This document shows, one piece after another, positions 1 to 9,469 of a stretch of 64,000 bases of DNA. The DNA is from Bog-756 sp963704585 (GTDB taxonomy: Bacteria > Actinomycetota > Acidimicrobiia > Acidimicrobiales > RAAP-2). A model generated the notes under the pieces. That model had not been told where the DNA came from, searched no databases, and was given only the letters and a program-made list of their open reading frames with translations. Position numbers and translations under genes: made by a program. The DNA is taken from contig OY969919.1 in NCBI GenBank assembly GCA_963704585.1, forward strand, positions 744,001-808,000, given 5' to 3'. How positions within the stretch are numbered: position 1 is the stretch's first letter; every line of letters begins with the position of its first letter.

Positions 1-405
1 GAGGAGCGCGAGATGATCCCGCTCTGCCTCGACCAGGGCATCGGGGTGATCCCGTGGAGCCCCCTCGCCCGCGGCGTGCTCGCCGGCAACCGGGGACGCG
101 ACGGCAGCCGCCGGACGACGCGCTCCGAAACGGACGGGTTCACCGACTACCTCTACGCGCAGCCGACCGACTTCGACGTCGTCGAGCGGGTCGCCGAGGT
201 GGCTTCTGCGCGGGGAGTTCCGCCCGCGCGGGTCGCGCTCGCCTGGCTGCTCTCCAAGCTCGGGGTGACCGCTCCGATCGTCGGCGCGACGAAGCCGGGC
301 CACCTCGCCGACGCGCTCGCCGCCGAGCGGCTCACGCTGGACGCCGAGGAGATCGCCCGGCTCGAAGAGCCCTATGTCCCCCACCCGGTCCTCGGACACT
401 TCTGA
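1..405 (+). CDS. aldo/keto reductase, C-terminal fragment (cut by window start)
   Basis: The reading frame is open from base 1, so the gene begins outside the window; about 134 residues are visible. The segment IPWSPLARGVLAGN is the conserved aldo/keto reductase loop after the active-site half of the TIM barrel, and later VALAWLLSKLGVTAPIVGATKPGHL matches the C-terminal NADPH-binding region of the YajO/Tas-like branch. The family reduces aldehydes and ketones with NADPH in the cytosol; substrate cannot be told. It ends TGA three bases before the stop of the convergent MFS gene. Confidence 0.88.
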   Translation, partial: EEREMIPLCLDQGIGVIPWSPLARGVLAGNRGRDGSRRTTRSETDGFTDYLYAQPTDFDVVERVAEVASARGVPPARVALAWLLSKLGVTAPIVGATKPGHLADALAAERLTLDAEEIARLEEPYVPHPVLGHF

Positions 406-408
406 CCT

Positions 409-1890
409 TCACGACCCGGTCGTGCCCGGTCCGGGGGGCTTGCCCCGGATCGGCGGGTGGCCCGTGCCCGCCCAGGCGATGGCCGCCCCGGCCAGAGCGA
501 AACCCGCGAGGGCGAGGAGGGTGCCGGCGAACGCGCTTCGGACCGCGCCGACCGCTGCACCGTCGCCGCCGAGCGCGGCGAACACCGTGGCGGTGACCGC
601 GAGTCCCAGCGCCGTGCCCATCCCCCGGCCCATGTTGAGCAGGCCTGACGCGAGGCCCGACTGCTCCGCCGGTGCCGCGGCCATCACCCCGGCGTTGTTC
701 GGTGCGATGAAGAGCCCGAGGCCGACGCCGACCACCGCGAGCATCGCGGCCACCGTGCCGGAGGTGGTGCCGAACGCGGCGAGGCCGAGCAGTCCGGCCG
801 CGGCGACGACCATGCCGATCACCGTCGGGAGGCGGGCGCCCGCGCGATCGGCCAGCCGACCGGACCAGGGGGCGACGAGACCGAGCGCAAAAGGCAGCAC
901 CATCGTCACGAGACCCGTCTCGATCGTGCCGGCACCGAGACCGCGCTCGAGCTCGAACGGCACGACGACGAGCACTCCGAAGAGCACGAGGAAGGCGATC
1001 GTCCCGCTCGCGATCCCGGTCCGGAAGCGGATCCGCCCGAAGAGGGAGAGGTCGACCATCGGGGCCGCGCACCGGCGCTCCCGCCGGACGAACAGGCTCC
1101 CGAGCACGAGCGCCGCGGCGATCGCGGCGACGATGGGCGGCGAGGTCCACCCGAGGTGTGCGCCTTCCGAGATGGCGAGCACGAGGCCCACGACGGCCGG
1201 GAGGAAGAGCCCGAACCCGATCCAGTCGAAGCCCACCCGACCCTGCAGGTGGCGGCTGCGCGGGATGAAGACCAGCGCGGCGGCGACACCGAGGATCCCC
1301 GCGGGGACGTTGACGAGGAAGAGGAGGCGCCAGCCTCCCGCTGCGAGCAGCAGCCCGCCGATCGAGGGCCCGAGCGCGAGCCCGAGCGCCTGGGCCGCGC
1401 CCTGGATCCCGAGCGCCCGCCCGAGGCGCGCGACGGGGACCGCGAGGGCGATGATCGCCACACTGTTCGCCTGCAGCATGGCGGCGCCGACCGCCTGCAG
1501 GGCGCGGAACCCGATCAACCAGCCGAGGCTCGGCGCTGCCGCGCAGAGCGCGGACCCGATGACGAAGACGACGAACCCGTAGACGTAGAGGAGCTTTCGG
1601 CCGACCATGTCGGCGAACCGACCGACCGCCGCCACGGTCGCCACGAGCACGAGGAGGTAGGAGAGACCGACCCAGCTCACCGCGGTCACCCCGGCGTGGT
1701 ACGTCCGCTCGAGCGCGGGCAGGGCGAGGGTCACGATGCTCGCGTCGAGCTGGCCCATGAAGGCGCCGATGCAGACCGCGGCGACCACCAACAGGTCCCC
1801 ACGCGGCAGCCGCCGGACCGTTTCCGGCCGCCGGGGCTCAACGAGCAGGCGATGCCAGCCTGTCGCACCCGTCTGCCCGATCAGGTCCAT
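409..1890 (-). CDS. MFS transporter, DHA2-like (14-TM drug/proton antiporter type)
   Basis: A 493-residue integral membrane protein of the DHA2 size class. The N-terminal helix has the family motif AFMGQLDASIVTLALPAL, and GRFADMVGRKLLYVYG is motif A between helices 2 and 3. Alternating hydrophobic segments fill the protein, with a short basic linker (FVRRERR) midway, consistent with 14 helices. Such proteins export hydrophobic compounds using the proton gradient; substrate unknown. It is divergent from the LysR gene at 1961, the usual arrangement for a regulator-controlled efflux pump. Start chosen at ATG 1890. Confidence 0.88.
   Translation of the reverse strand: MDLIGQTGATGWHRLLVEPRRPETVRRLPRGDLLVVAAVCIGAFMGQLDASIVTLALPALERTYHAGVTAVSWVGLSYLLVLVATVAAVGRFADMVGRKLLYVYGFVVFVIGSALCAAAPSLGWLIGFRALQAVGAAMLQANSVAIIALAVPVARLGRALGIQGAAQALGLALGPSIGGLLLAAGGWRLLFLVNVPAGILGVAAALVFIPRSRHLQGRVGFDWIGFGLFLPAVVGLVLAISEGAHLGWTSPPIVAAIAAALVLGSLFVRRERRCAAPMVDLSLFGRIRFRTGIASGTIAFLVLFGVLVVVPFELERGLGAGTIETGLVTMVLPFALGLVAPWSGRLADRAGARLPTVIGMVVAAAGLLGLAAFGTTSGTVAAMLAVVGVGLGLFIAPNNAGVMAAAPAEQSGLASGLLNMGRGMGTALGLAVTATVFAALGGDGAAVGAVRSAFAGTLLALAGFALAGAAIAWAGTGHPPIRGKPPGPGTTGS
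410..424. terminator. possible bidirectional hairpin between convergent genes
   Basis: CACGAC-CCG-GTCGTG forms a 6-bp perfect stem with a 3-nt loop at the junction of two convergent genes, overlapping the last codons of the MFS gene. There is no T-tract, so intrinsic termination is only a suggestion. Confidence 0.3.
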
Positions 1891-1934
1891 GCATCCATTC
1901 TGCTGACGCCTCTACCAGAAGTCGAATGACTGGG

Positions 1935-1952
1935 CTTGATCGATTCGATAAG
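1935..1952. promoter_or_regulatory. putative LysR operator in the divergent MFS/LysR promoter
   Basis: CTTGATCGATTCGATAAG is an imperfect inverted repeat (7 of 9 positions pair) with an inner ATCGA/TCGAT dyad, lying 8 bp before the LysR start. The 70-bp gap is the only intergenic space of this divergent pair and is AT-richer than its surroundings. Assignment to the LysR protein is inference from position. Confidence 0.45.
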
Positions 1953-1960
1953 ATTTCTCT

Positions 1961-2860
1961 ATGGAGTTGCGGCGCCTCGAGCACTTCCTCGCGGTCGCCG
2001 ACCACGGGGGGTTCACCGCCGCGGCCGACGCGGCGGACGTGACCCAGCCCGCCATCTCCTCCGCGGTGCGGGAGCTCGAGCGGGAGCTCGGGGTCGCGCT
2101 CTTCGAGCGACTCGGCCGGCGGATCCGCCTGACCGCTGCCGGTGCCGCGCTGGTCGGCCCGGCCCGACAGGCCGTCCGCGACGTCGAGATCGGCCGCGCG
2201 GCGGTCGCGTCGGTCGCGGGGGTCCGTGCGGGCACCCTCGCGGTGGCCAGCCTGCCGACTCTGGCCGCCGAACCTCTCGCCGGCATCGTCGGGCGCTTCC
2301 GGCGCGCCCACCCGGGCGTCGTCCTCGACCTCGCCGCGCCCGAGGACGGCGAGGGCGTCGCGGCGATGGTCCGCGACGGGCGGTGCGAGGCGGGTCTCAC
2401 GGAGGCCGCGGGGCTCCCCGAGGACCTGGTCGCGCGCCCGATCGGCGAGCAGGCGCTGCTCCTCGTGCTCCCGCCGGTCCTCGCCGAGGGAACCGCAGCT
2501 GTCCGCTCGGGATCGATCGCGCTCACCGGCCTGGTCGACGTCCCCTTCGTGGCCGCGCCGACCGGCACGTCGACCCGACGCCTGCTCGACGAGGGGTTCG
2601 CCTCGGCCGGTGCGACCCCGACCGTGGCGGTCGTGACCGCCCAGCGCGACGCGATCCTCCCCCTCGTGCTCGCCGGGGCCGGCGCGGCCCTGGTTCCCGA
2701 GGCGGTCGCTGCGACGGCCGGCGCACTTGGCGCGGTCGTCGCGCGGCCGCGGCCGCGGGTGCGACGGGCGCTCGCGGTCGTCCACCGGCAGGGCCCGCTC
2801 TCGCCCGCGGCGGGACGGTTCGTCGAGCTGGCCGCGGCGTCGGTGGGCGGTCGCGGCTGA
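1961..2860 (+). CDS. LysR-family transcriptional regulator
   Basis: A 299-residue protein of typical LTTR length. Residues 1-60 form the winged helix-turn-helix: MELRRLEHFLAVADHGGFTA followed by AADVTQPAISSAVRELERELG, the classic LysR DNA-binding signature. The remainder is the periplasmic-binding-like effector domain (RAGTLAVASLPTLAA, then two alpha/beta lobes). It probably controls the divergent MFS transporter and itself through the dyad at 1935-1952. Effector unknown. Confidence 0.92.
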   Translation: MELRRLEHFLAVADHGGFTAAADAADVTQPAISSAVRELERELGVALFERLGRRIRLTAAGAALVGPARQAVRDVEIGRAAVASVAGVRAGTLAVASLPTLAAEPLAGIVGRFRRAHPGVVLDLAAPEDGEGVAAMVRDGRCEAGLTEAAGLPEDLVARPIGEQALLLVLPPVLAEGTAAVRSGSIALTGLVDVPFVAAPTGTSTRRLLDEGFASAGATPTVAVVTAQRDAILPLVLAGAGAALVPEAVAATAGALGAVVARPRPRVRRALAVVHRQGPLSPAAGRFVELAAASVGGRG

Positions 2861-2952
2861 ACCAACGCAGCGTCCGGCCCCGAGCGGCGTCCGTGTACGG
2901 TGCTCAAGGCCGGTGCGGACGCGCCGGACGCCCGATCGGTGGGGAGGGAGCC

Positions 2953-3627
2953 ATGGAGCAGCCCACGGCGGTCGACTTCCACTTCGACATCATGTGCCCG
3001 TACGCGTACCAGACGTCGCTCTGGATGCGCGACGTGCGCGACCAGCTCGGTGTCGAGGTGCGCTGGCGCTTCTTCAGCCTCGAGGAGATCAACCGCGCAG
3101 AGGGCAAGAAGCACCCCTGGGAGCGCGAGTGGTCCTACGGCTGGTCGATGATGCGGATCGGCGCGGCGCTCCGGCGGGACGACCCCGAGCTGCTCGACCG
3201 GTGGTACGCGTCGGCCGGTCGCGCGCTGCACGTCGAGGGCCGCAAGCCCCACCGACCCGACGTGGCCGAGGAGCTGCTCGCCGAGATGGGGCTCGACCCG
3301 GCGATCGTCACACGGGCGATCGAGGACCCGACCACCGGCGACGAGGTCAAGGCCGAGCACGACGCCGTGGTGGCCCGGGGCGGGTTCGGCGTCCCGACCC
3401 TCCTCTTCGGCGACGGTCAGGCGCTCTTCGGACCGGTGCTCGTCGACCCGCCGACCGGTGCGGACGCGGTCCGGCTCTGGGAGCTCGTGACCGGGTGGCT
3501 CGAGTTCCCGCATCTCTACGAGCTCCAGCGCCCGAAGGCGACCGCGGACATCGATGCGATCGTCGATGCCTTCTCCCCGTACCTCGAAGCCCGGGACTGG
3601 TTCACCGTCGAGCGCGCGACCCCGTGA
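2953..3627 (+). CDS. DsbA-like thioredoxin-fold oxidoreductase / isomerase
   Basis: A 224-residue protein with the DSBA/2-hydroxychromene-2-carboxylate isomerase fold. It begins with the beta-strand FHFDIMCPYAYQTSLW, where the disulfide motif CxxC is reduced to CPYA (a single Cys), and ends with the cis-Pro loop GFGVPTLLFGDGQALFGPV. A single-Cys site argues against thiol-disulfide exchange and for a glutathione- or mycothiol-dependent isomerase-like or unknown role. Start ATG 2953 is preceded by GGGAGGGAG. It lies 25 nt before the deacetylase-like gene, likely co-transcribed. Confidence 0.8.
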   Translation: MEQPTAVDFHFDIMCPYAYQTSLWMRDVRDQLGVEVRWRFFSLEEINRAEGKKHPWEREWSYGWSMMRIGAALRRDDPELLDRWYASAGRALHVEGRKPHRPDVAEELLAEMGLDPAIVTRAIEDPTTGDEVKAEHDAVVARGGFGVPTLLFGDGQALFGPVLVDPPTGADAVRLWELVTGWLEFPHLYELQRPKATADIDAIVDAFSPYLEARDWFTVERATP

Positions 3628-3652
3628 CCGGGCGACACGCCGGGGCGTCGCC

Positions 3653-4666
<1,014 letters not shown>

Positions 4667-4741
4667 GCCCGAGCACGACCGGCGGACGTGCCAGGCTGGT
4701 GCGACCCATCCCCCGGCGCCGGGGCCGGCGCGTCATCGGCG

Positions 4742-4770
4742 ACCACCACCACCACCACCACCACCACCAC
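4742..4770. repeat. (ACC)n trinucleotide microsatellite in the usp leader
   Basis: Nine and two-thirds uninterrupted ACC units occupy 29 bp, directly before the GAGGAG ribosome-binding site (4771) of the universal stress protein gene. It is the only pure trinucleotide run noticed in the window. Confidence 0.95.
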
Positions 4771-4783
4771 GAGGAGCCCCTCC

Positions 4784-5227
4784 ATGCCTGAGTCCCCCGA
4801 CGCCGTGGCCGACCTCATCGTCGTCGGCGTGGACGGATCGGACGCATCGGTCGACGCGGCGCGCTGGGCCTTCGAGCAGGCCCGGCTGACCGGGCACCGC
4901 CTCGAGGTGCTCACCGCCTGGCAGTGGCCGCTCAGCTGGGGCACCGCGATGCCGTTCCCCACCGGGTACGACCCGGGTGCGGACGCGCAGGCGATGCTCG
5001 ACGGGATCGTCGACCCGCTCGCCGAGTCGTTCCCCACCGTGTCGGTCCACAGGCGGGTCGTCGAGGGACACGCGGCGCCGGTGCTCATCGAGGCCTCCCA
5101 TCACGCGAGCCTGCTCGTCGTGGCAAGCCGGGGACACGGCGAGTTCTCCGGCATGCTCGTCGGATCGGTGAGCCAGCACTGCGTCACGCAGGCCGAGTGT
5201 CCGGTCCTCGTGTACCGCACCCGGTAG
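4784..5227 (+). CDS. universal stress protein (UspA family)
   Basis: A 147-residue single-domain USP. The start DLIVVGVDGSDASVDAARWAFEQA is the first strand/helix of the fold; VVASRGHGEFSGMLVGSVSQHCV carries the G-x2-G-x9-G(S) ATP-binding loop, and CPVLVYRTR is the last strand. ATP-binding USPs act in the cytosol in stress and dormancy. ATG 4784 sits 7 nt after GAGGAG, which decides the start. An (ACC)n tract precedes the RBS. No copy of the GGGAC-type box seen elsewhere in the window was found in this leader. Confidence 0.92.
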   Translation: MPESPDAVADLIVVGVDGSDASVDAARWAFEQARLTGHRLEVLTAWQWPLSWGTAMPFPTGYDPGADAQAMLDGIVDPLAESFPTVSVHRRVVEGHAAPVLIEASHHASLLVVASRGHGEFSGMLVGSVSQHCVTQAECPVLVYRTR

Positions 5228-5272
5228 CGCCGCCGGGCACCGCGCCCCGTTGCAACACCAGGCGCGCGACGG

Positions 5273-7123
5273 TCACCAGGTATCGATGCAGCTCCGCTTC
5301 TTGCCGGTCCGCGGCGCCGCGGCGGGCGCCGCTCGCAGGGCCTCGACGATCCGGCGGCGCGAGTCGGCGGGATCGATGACCTCGTCGATCTCGAACTGCG
5401 CCGCGACGTTGAGGGCCTTCCCGTGCTCGTACGCGCGAGCGACCATCGCATCGAAGAGCGCGTCGCGCTCCTTCTGGGTGGGCGCCGCCTCGAGCTCGCG
5501 GCGGAAGCCGAGCCGGACCGCGCCCTCGAGGCCCATCCCGCCGAGCTCCCCGGTAGGCCAGGCGACGACGAAGAGCGGGGACCGGAAGCTCCCGCCCGCC
5601 ATCGCCTGCGCGCCCAGGCCGTACCCCTTGCGCAGGACGATGGTGCAGAACGGCACCGAAAGGCTGGCGCCGACGACGAAGAGCCGCGCCCCGTGGCGGA
5701 CCTGTCCCTCGCGCTCGGCGTCGGGCCCGACCATGAAGCCGGGCGTGTCGCAGAGGAAGACGACGGGCAGATCGTGCGCGTCGCAGAGCTGGAGGAAGCG
5801 AGCCGCCTTGTCCGCACCGTCGCGGTCGATGGCGCCCCCGAGGTGGGCGGGATCGTTGGCGACGATCCCGACCGGCCGGCCTTCGAGCCTGGCGAGCGCC
5901 GTCACCATCCCCGCCCCGAACCCGGCGCGAAGCTCGAGTACCGAGCTGTCGTCCGCGAGTGTGTCGACGACCCGGCGCACGTCGTAGACCCGGAGACGCT
6001 CCTCGGGGACGCAGCCTCGCAGCAGCCGTTGGTCGGCGCAGTCCCACTCGTCGACGGCACCCTGGAAGTACGAGAGGTACCGCTTGGCGAGGTGGACGGC
6101 GTCGGCGTCGTCCTCGGCCAGCAGGTCGACCACGCCGTTTCCGACCTGGACCTCGACGGGGCCCACCTCCTCGGGACGGACGCGCCCGAGGCCACCGCCC
6201 TCGATCATCGCGGGCCCGCCCATGCCGATGGAGGAGCCCCGGGTCGCGATCACCACGTCGCAGCACCCGAGCAGTGCGGCGTTGCCGGCGAAGCACCAGC
6301 CCGCTGCGACGCCGACCAAGGGGACGAGGCCGCTCAGCGCGCCGAACGCGGCGAACGCGGTCGTGTCGAGACCGGTGACGACCGCGTAGTCGGTGTCGCC
6401 GGGTCGCCCACCGCCGCCCTCGGCGAAGAGGACGACGGGCAGGCGCAGGCGCTGGGCGAGCTCGAACAGCCGGTCCTTCTTGCGGTGGTTCTGCTGGCCC
6501 TGGGTGCCGGCCAGCACGGTGTAGTCGTAGGCGAGCACGGCGCAGCGCGCCCGGTCGTCGCCGAAGCGGTCGCCGTTCACCCGGGCGGTCCCGGCGACGA
6601 GCCCGTCGGCGGGCGTCGACGTGATCAGCTCGTCGAGCGGTCGGCGAGCGCGCTGCGCGGCGATGGCGAACGTCCCGTACTCGCTGAAGCTCCCCGGGTC
6701 GCAGAGGTCGGCGAGGTTCTCGCGGGCCGTGCGCCTCCCTGCCGCGTGCCGCCGCCGGACCGCGTCCGGGCGACCGTCGTCGTGCGCGAGCCCACGGCGG
6801 TGCTCCACCTCTGCGAGGTCGGTCCGGACCGCGCCGGGGTCGGCGCTCTCGGCGTCGGCCGCGGGGGTTGCCGGGGCCTCGCCCGCTTCGATCGTGGCCA
6901 GGACCTCCCCCGCCTCGACGACGTCACCCGCCTGCCGCGCGAGCGCGGTCAGCGATCCCGACGCGGGTGCGCGGACCACGTGCTGCATCTTCATCGACTC
7001 GACCACGACGACCGGTGCGCCCGCCGCCACCGGCTCGCCGACGCGGAGCGGGAGTCCGACGACGGTGCCCTGCAGTGGCGAGAGGACGGCCACGCAGGTC
7101 CCCGGCTCCGGCTGGTCGGTCAC
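5273..7123 (-). CDS. biotinyl-domain/carboxyltransferase fusion (acyl-CoA carboxylase component)
   Basis: A 616-residue protein that puts a biotin-carrier domain in front of an acyl-CoA carboxyltransferase. Residues about 10-80 are a biotinyl domain with VESMKMQHVVRAP, whose central Lys is the biotinylation site. The rest is a two-lobed crotonase-fold carboxyltransferase (TRENLADLCDPGSF; second lobe with GIVANDPAHLGGAID and FLCDTPGFMVGP). No biotin carboxylase domain is present or adjacent, so the BC subunit must come from elsewhere. In single-chain long-chain acyl-CoA carboxylases the order is BC-BT-BCCP-CT; this looks like the C-terminal half of such a protein. GTG 7123 lies 13 nt after the upstream aldo/keto reductase stop. 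Acyl-CoA substrate unknown. Confidence 0.85.
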   Translation of the reverse strand: MTDQPEPGTCVAVLSPLQGTVVGLPLRVGEPVAAGAPVVVVESMKMQHVVRAPASGSLTALARQAGDVVEAGEVLATIEAGEAPATPAADAESADPGAVRTDLAEVEHRRGLAHDDGRPDAVRRRHAAGRRTARENLADLCDPGSFSEYGTFAIAAQRARRPLDELITSTPADGLVAGTARVNGDRFGDDRARCAVLAYDYTVLAGTQGQQNHRKKDRLFELAQRLRLPVVLFAEGGGGRPGDTDYAVVTGLDTTAFAAFGALSGLVPLVGVAAGWCFAGNAALLGCCDVVIATRGSSIGMGGPAMIEGGGLGRVRPEEVGPVEVQVGNGVVDLLAEDDADAVHLAKRYLSYFQGAVDEWDCADQRLLRGCVPEERLRVYDVRRVVDTLADDSSVLELRAGFGAGMVTALARLEGRPVGIVANDPAHLGGAIDRDGADKAARFLQLCDAHDLPVVFLCDTPGFMVGPDAEREGQVRHGARLFVVGASLSVPFCTIVLRKGYGLGAQAMAGGSFRSPLFVVAWPTGELGGMGLEGAVRLGFRRELEAAPTQKERDALFDAMVARAYEHGKALNVAAQFEIDEVIDPADSRRRIVEALRAAPAAAPRTGKKRSCIDTW

Positions 7124-7136
7124 GTTCGGCGGGACG

Positions 7137-7997
7137 TCAGGCGGTCGGCATGGGGAAGATCCCACGCTCGTGCGAGGTGGCCGCCACCGCGTCGCGCCGT
7201 TCGGCGTCCCCCATCGGCTCGAGCGCCTCGGCGACGTCGAAGGCGGTCCGGAGCAGGTCGCGGTCGCCCGGCGTGCAGATCGCGTGGACCCCGGGTGTCG
7301 AGAGTGCGAAGCGGACGCCACGGGCGACCTCGTCGCGCGCGGTGTACGGCTCGTACCAGGTCGCGGACGTGCGGGGCCGGCCCGCCCAGGGGCGGGCGGC
7401 CACCGCCTTGATCGCCATGACCCCGACGTCGTGCTCGGCCGCGTGTGCGAGGAGCAGCTCCGCGTCGTGCCGGTAGGTCTCCTCCCCCCACAGGCGCGGG
7501 TTGACCGGGAACATCACCGTGTCGAGGTCGTAGCGGCGCAGCGCCTCGAGGTGCGCCGCCGGCGCACCGAGATCGTGCCCGGTGATCCCCACGAACCGGC
7601 AGAGCCCCTCGTCGCGGGCGGCGAGGATCGCCTCGACCGCGCCGGCGCGCGCGTCGAGCTCCGCGGGGTCGGTGACCGCGTGCAGCTGATAGAGGTCGAA
7701 GCGGTCGCAGCCGAGCAGTCGGAGGGACTCCTCGAGCTCGGCCCGTGCCCCCGCTGCGCTGCGGCGCAACGTCTTGCAGGCGACGAACAGCCGGTCGCGG
7801 ACCGCGGGCACCAGTGGACCGAGCAGCTCCTGGGCCCTCCCGTACTGGGGCGCGATGTCGAGATGGTTGATGCCGGCGGCGAGCGCGGCGTCGAACGAGT
7901 CGGCTGCCACGGCGGGATCGCAGTCCCAGTAGGCCGCCCCGCCGAGGATGCAGACGGAGGAGCGGTGCCCGGTGCGGCCGAGGCGCCGTCGTTCCAT
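7137..7997 (-). CDS. aldo/keto reductase
   Basis: A 286-residue TIM-barrel oxidoreductase starting MERRRLGRTGHRSSVCILGG. The catalytic Tyr is in NHLDIAPQYGRAQELLG and the catalytic Lys in FVACKTLRRSAAGA; DRFDLYQLHAV is the usual strand after it. This is the subfamily of short reductases lacking the C-terminal cofactor loop. It is the middle gene of a minus-strand operon: 4 nt from the SnoaL-like gene and 13 nt from the carboxyltransferase fusion. Confidence 0.87.
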   Translation of the reverse strand: MERRRLGRTGHRSSVCILGGAAYWDCDPAVAADSFDAALAAGINHLDIAPQYGRAQELLGPLVPAVRDRLFVACKTLRRSAAGARAELEESLRLLGCDRFDLYQLHAVTDPAELDARAGAVEAILAARDEGLCRFVGITGHDLGAPAAHLEALRRYDLDTVMFPVNPRLWGEETYRHDAELLLAHAAEHDVGVMAIKAVAARPWAGRPRTSATWYEPYTARDEVARGVRFALSTPGVHAICTPGDRDLLRTAFDVAEALEPMGDAERRDAVAATSHERGIFPMPTA

Positions 7998-8001
7998 CAG
8001 C

Positions 8002-8487
8002 TCACCGTACAGCGGGGGTCGCCGGCGGTCCCGCTCGAGCGCCGCCCGCCGCCCGTGCGGCCTCCCATCCCTTGACCATCGCGCCGAACCGCAGCGGGTT
8101 GTAGACGTCCTCCTCGTAGGACCACCGGCCGTCGCCCGCGTACTTGAGCACGGTGAGGTTGTACTCCTGGTGCACGCTCCCGTCGCCGGGATCGCGCATG
8201 CGGTTCCAGACCTGGCAGACCACCCAGCCGCGATCCTCGTCGACCACGTACCAGCCGATCGGGAACTCGGGCATGTCCCGACCCGGGTAGTCCGCCATGC
8301 ACGTGCTGATCCACTCGTAGATCGCCTCGCGCCCTTCGAAGGTGCCGTAGTGGTGCTCGATGTAGGTCGCGTCGTCGGTGAACAGATCGGCCCACGGGCG
8401 CCAGTCCCCACTCCTCCCCGACTCCGCTGCAGTCTCCTGGTACGCGCCGAAGGCCTCCTCGAGCTCGGCCCTGCTCCACTGTCCCAT
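8002..8487 (-). CDS. SnoaL-like / NTF2-fold protein
   Basis: A 161-residue protein with the alpha-helix plus curved beta-sheet pattern of the SnoaL-like/NTF2 superfamily: FGAYQETAAESGRSGDWRPW, then WADLFTDDATYIEHHYGTFEGREAIYEW. Members are isomerases, dehydratases or ligand-binding proteins of small-molecule pathways; function here unknown. ATG 8487 is preferred over an upstream in-frame start because it follows GGGAGGAG at a suitable spacing and begins the conserved region. First gene of the operon with the aldo/keto reductase and the carboxyltransferase fusion. Confidence 0.75.
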   Translation of the reverse strand: MGQWSRAELEEAFGAYQETAAESGRSGDWRPWADLFTDDATYIEHHYGTFEGREAIYEWISTCMADYPGRDMPEFPIGWYVVDEDRGWVVCQVWNRMRDPGDGSVHQEYNLTVLKYAGDGRWSYEEDVYNPLRFGAMVKGWEAARAAGGARAGPPATPAVR

Positions 8488-8637
8488 CTCGATGTGCTCC
8501 TCCCGTCCCCGGACAACCGGTGCCAAGTGTGCGCCCTGCGGCACGCCCGGTCAATCGGGTCAGAGGAGTCGAGAGCCGGTCCCCCGGTACCATGTGCCCA
8601 CTTCGGCCGAACGGCCGGCGCACGCACCGGGGTGCCG

Positions 8638-9469
8638 ATGGTGACCGACAGCCACACCCACCGCTTCCAAGGCCGGGTCGCCGTCGTGAGCGGGGCGTCG
8701 GCGGATCCGAGCATCGGCCTTGCGTGCGCACGGCGGCTCGCGGCAGGTGGCGCGTCGGTCGTCGTCAACGGTCGCGATCCCGAACGGCTTGCGGCAGCTG
8801 AACGCGACCTCACCGTGCCGCGGCGCCAGGGTCGCAGCGGTGGCCGGCTCGATGGAGGACGACGAGACGGCCGCGGCGCTGGTCGGCGCCGCGGTCGAGC
8901 GGTTCGGTGGGGTGGACCTCGTGGTGAACACCGTCGGCGGTGCACCGCACCAGGGTCCGTTCGAGACCATGGGACGGGAGCAGCTGCTCGACACGGTGGC
9001 ACTCAACACCTGGCCGACGGTCCGACTTGTCCAGGTGGCCCTCGAGCACGGACTCGCCGACCGCCGGGGCGCGGTGGTGAACATCTCGAGCGGCTCGCCG
9101 CGCAAGACCACCTCCGCGATGGTGGCCTACGCCGCGGCCAAGGCCGCCCTCAACGCCATGACCCGGACCATGGCCGCGGACCTCGCGCCCCGCGGCGTCC
9201 GGGTCAACGCGGTCAGCCCGGGACTCACCCGCACCACCGCGACCCGTCCGGTGTGGGAGGCGGACGGCGGAGCGGCCGCAGGCTCACAGCTGCCGACCGG
9301 CCGGCTCACCGAGGCCGACGACGTGGCCGCGGCGGTCTCGTTCCTGCTGTCCGAGGACGCCCGGCAGATCACGGGGATCGTGCTGGACGTGGACGGCGGC
9401 AACCACCTGCGCGGCGGAGGCTGGACGCCGGTCACCGACTCCGGGATCCGCCCGCCGTCGCGTCCCTGA
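8638..9469 (+). pseudogene. SDR-family oxidoreductase with apparent frameshift
   Basis: Two overlapping frames together make one complete short-chain dehydrogenase of about 276 residues. Frame 1 from ATG 8638 gives the Rossmann start GRVAVVSGASADPSIGLACA and ends coherently near AAERDLTVP. The second frame continues with ARVAAVAGSMEDDETAAALV, NTVGGAPHQ, the catalytic Ser segment VVNISSGSP and YAAAKAALN (YxxxK). The shift lies at about 8812-8826 within CCGTGCCGCGGCGCC and equals one extra base. The glycine motif is atypical (SGASADPSIG). Either a sequencing error or an inactivated gene; the downstream half shows no decay. Its 3' end overlaps the convergent gene by 38 nt. Confidence 0.75.

Noticed and set aside
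4742..4770. (ACC)n run as a vector-derived His-tag
   Set aside because: It lies outside the coding frame, upstream of a natural RBS and gene, with native sequence on both sides.
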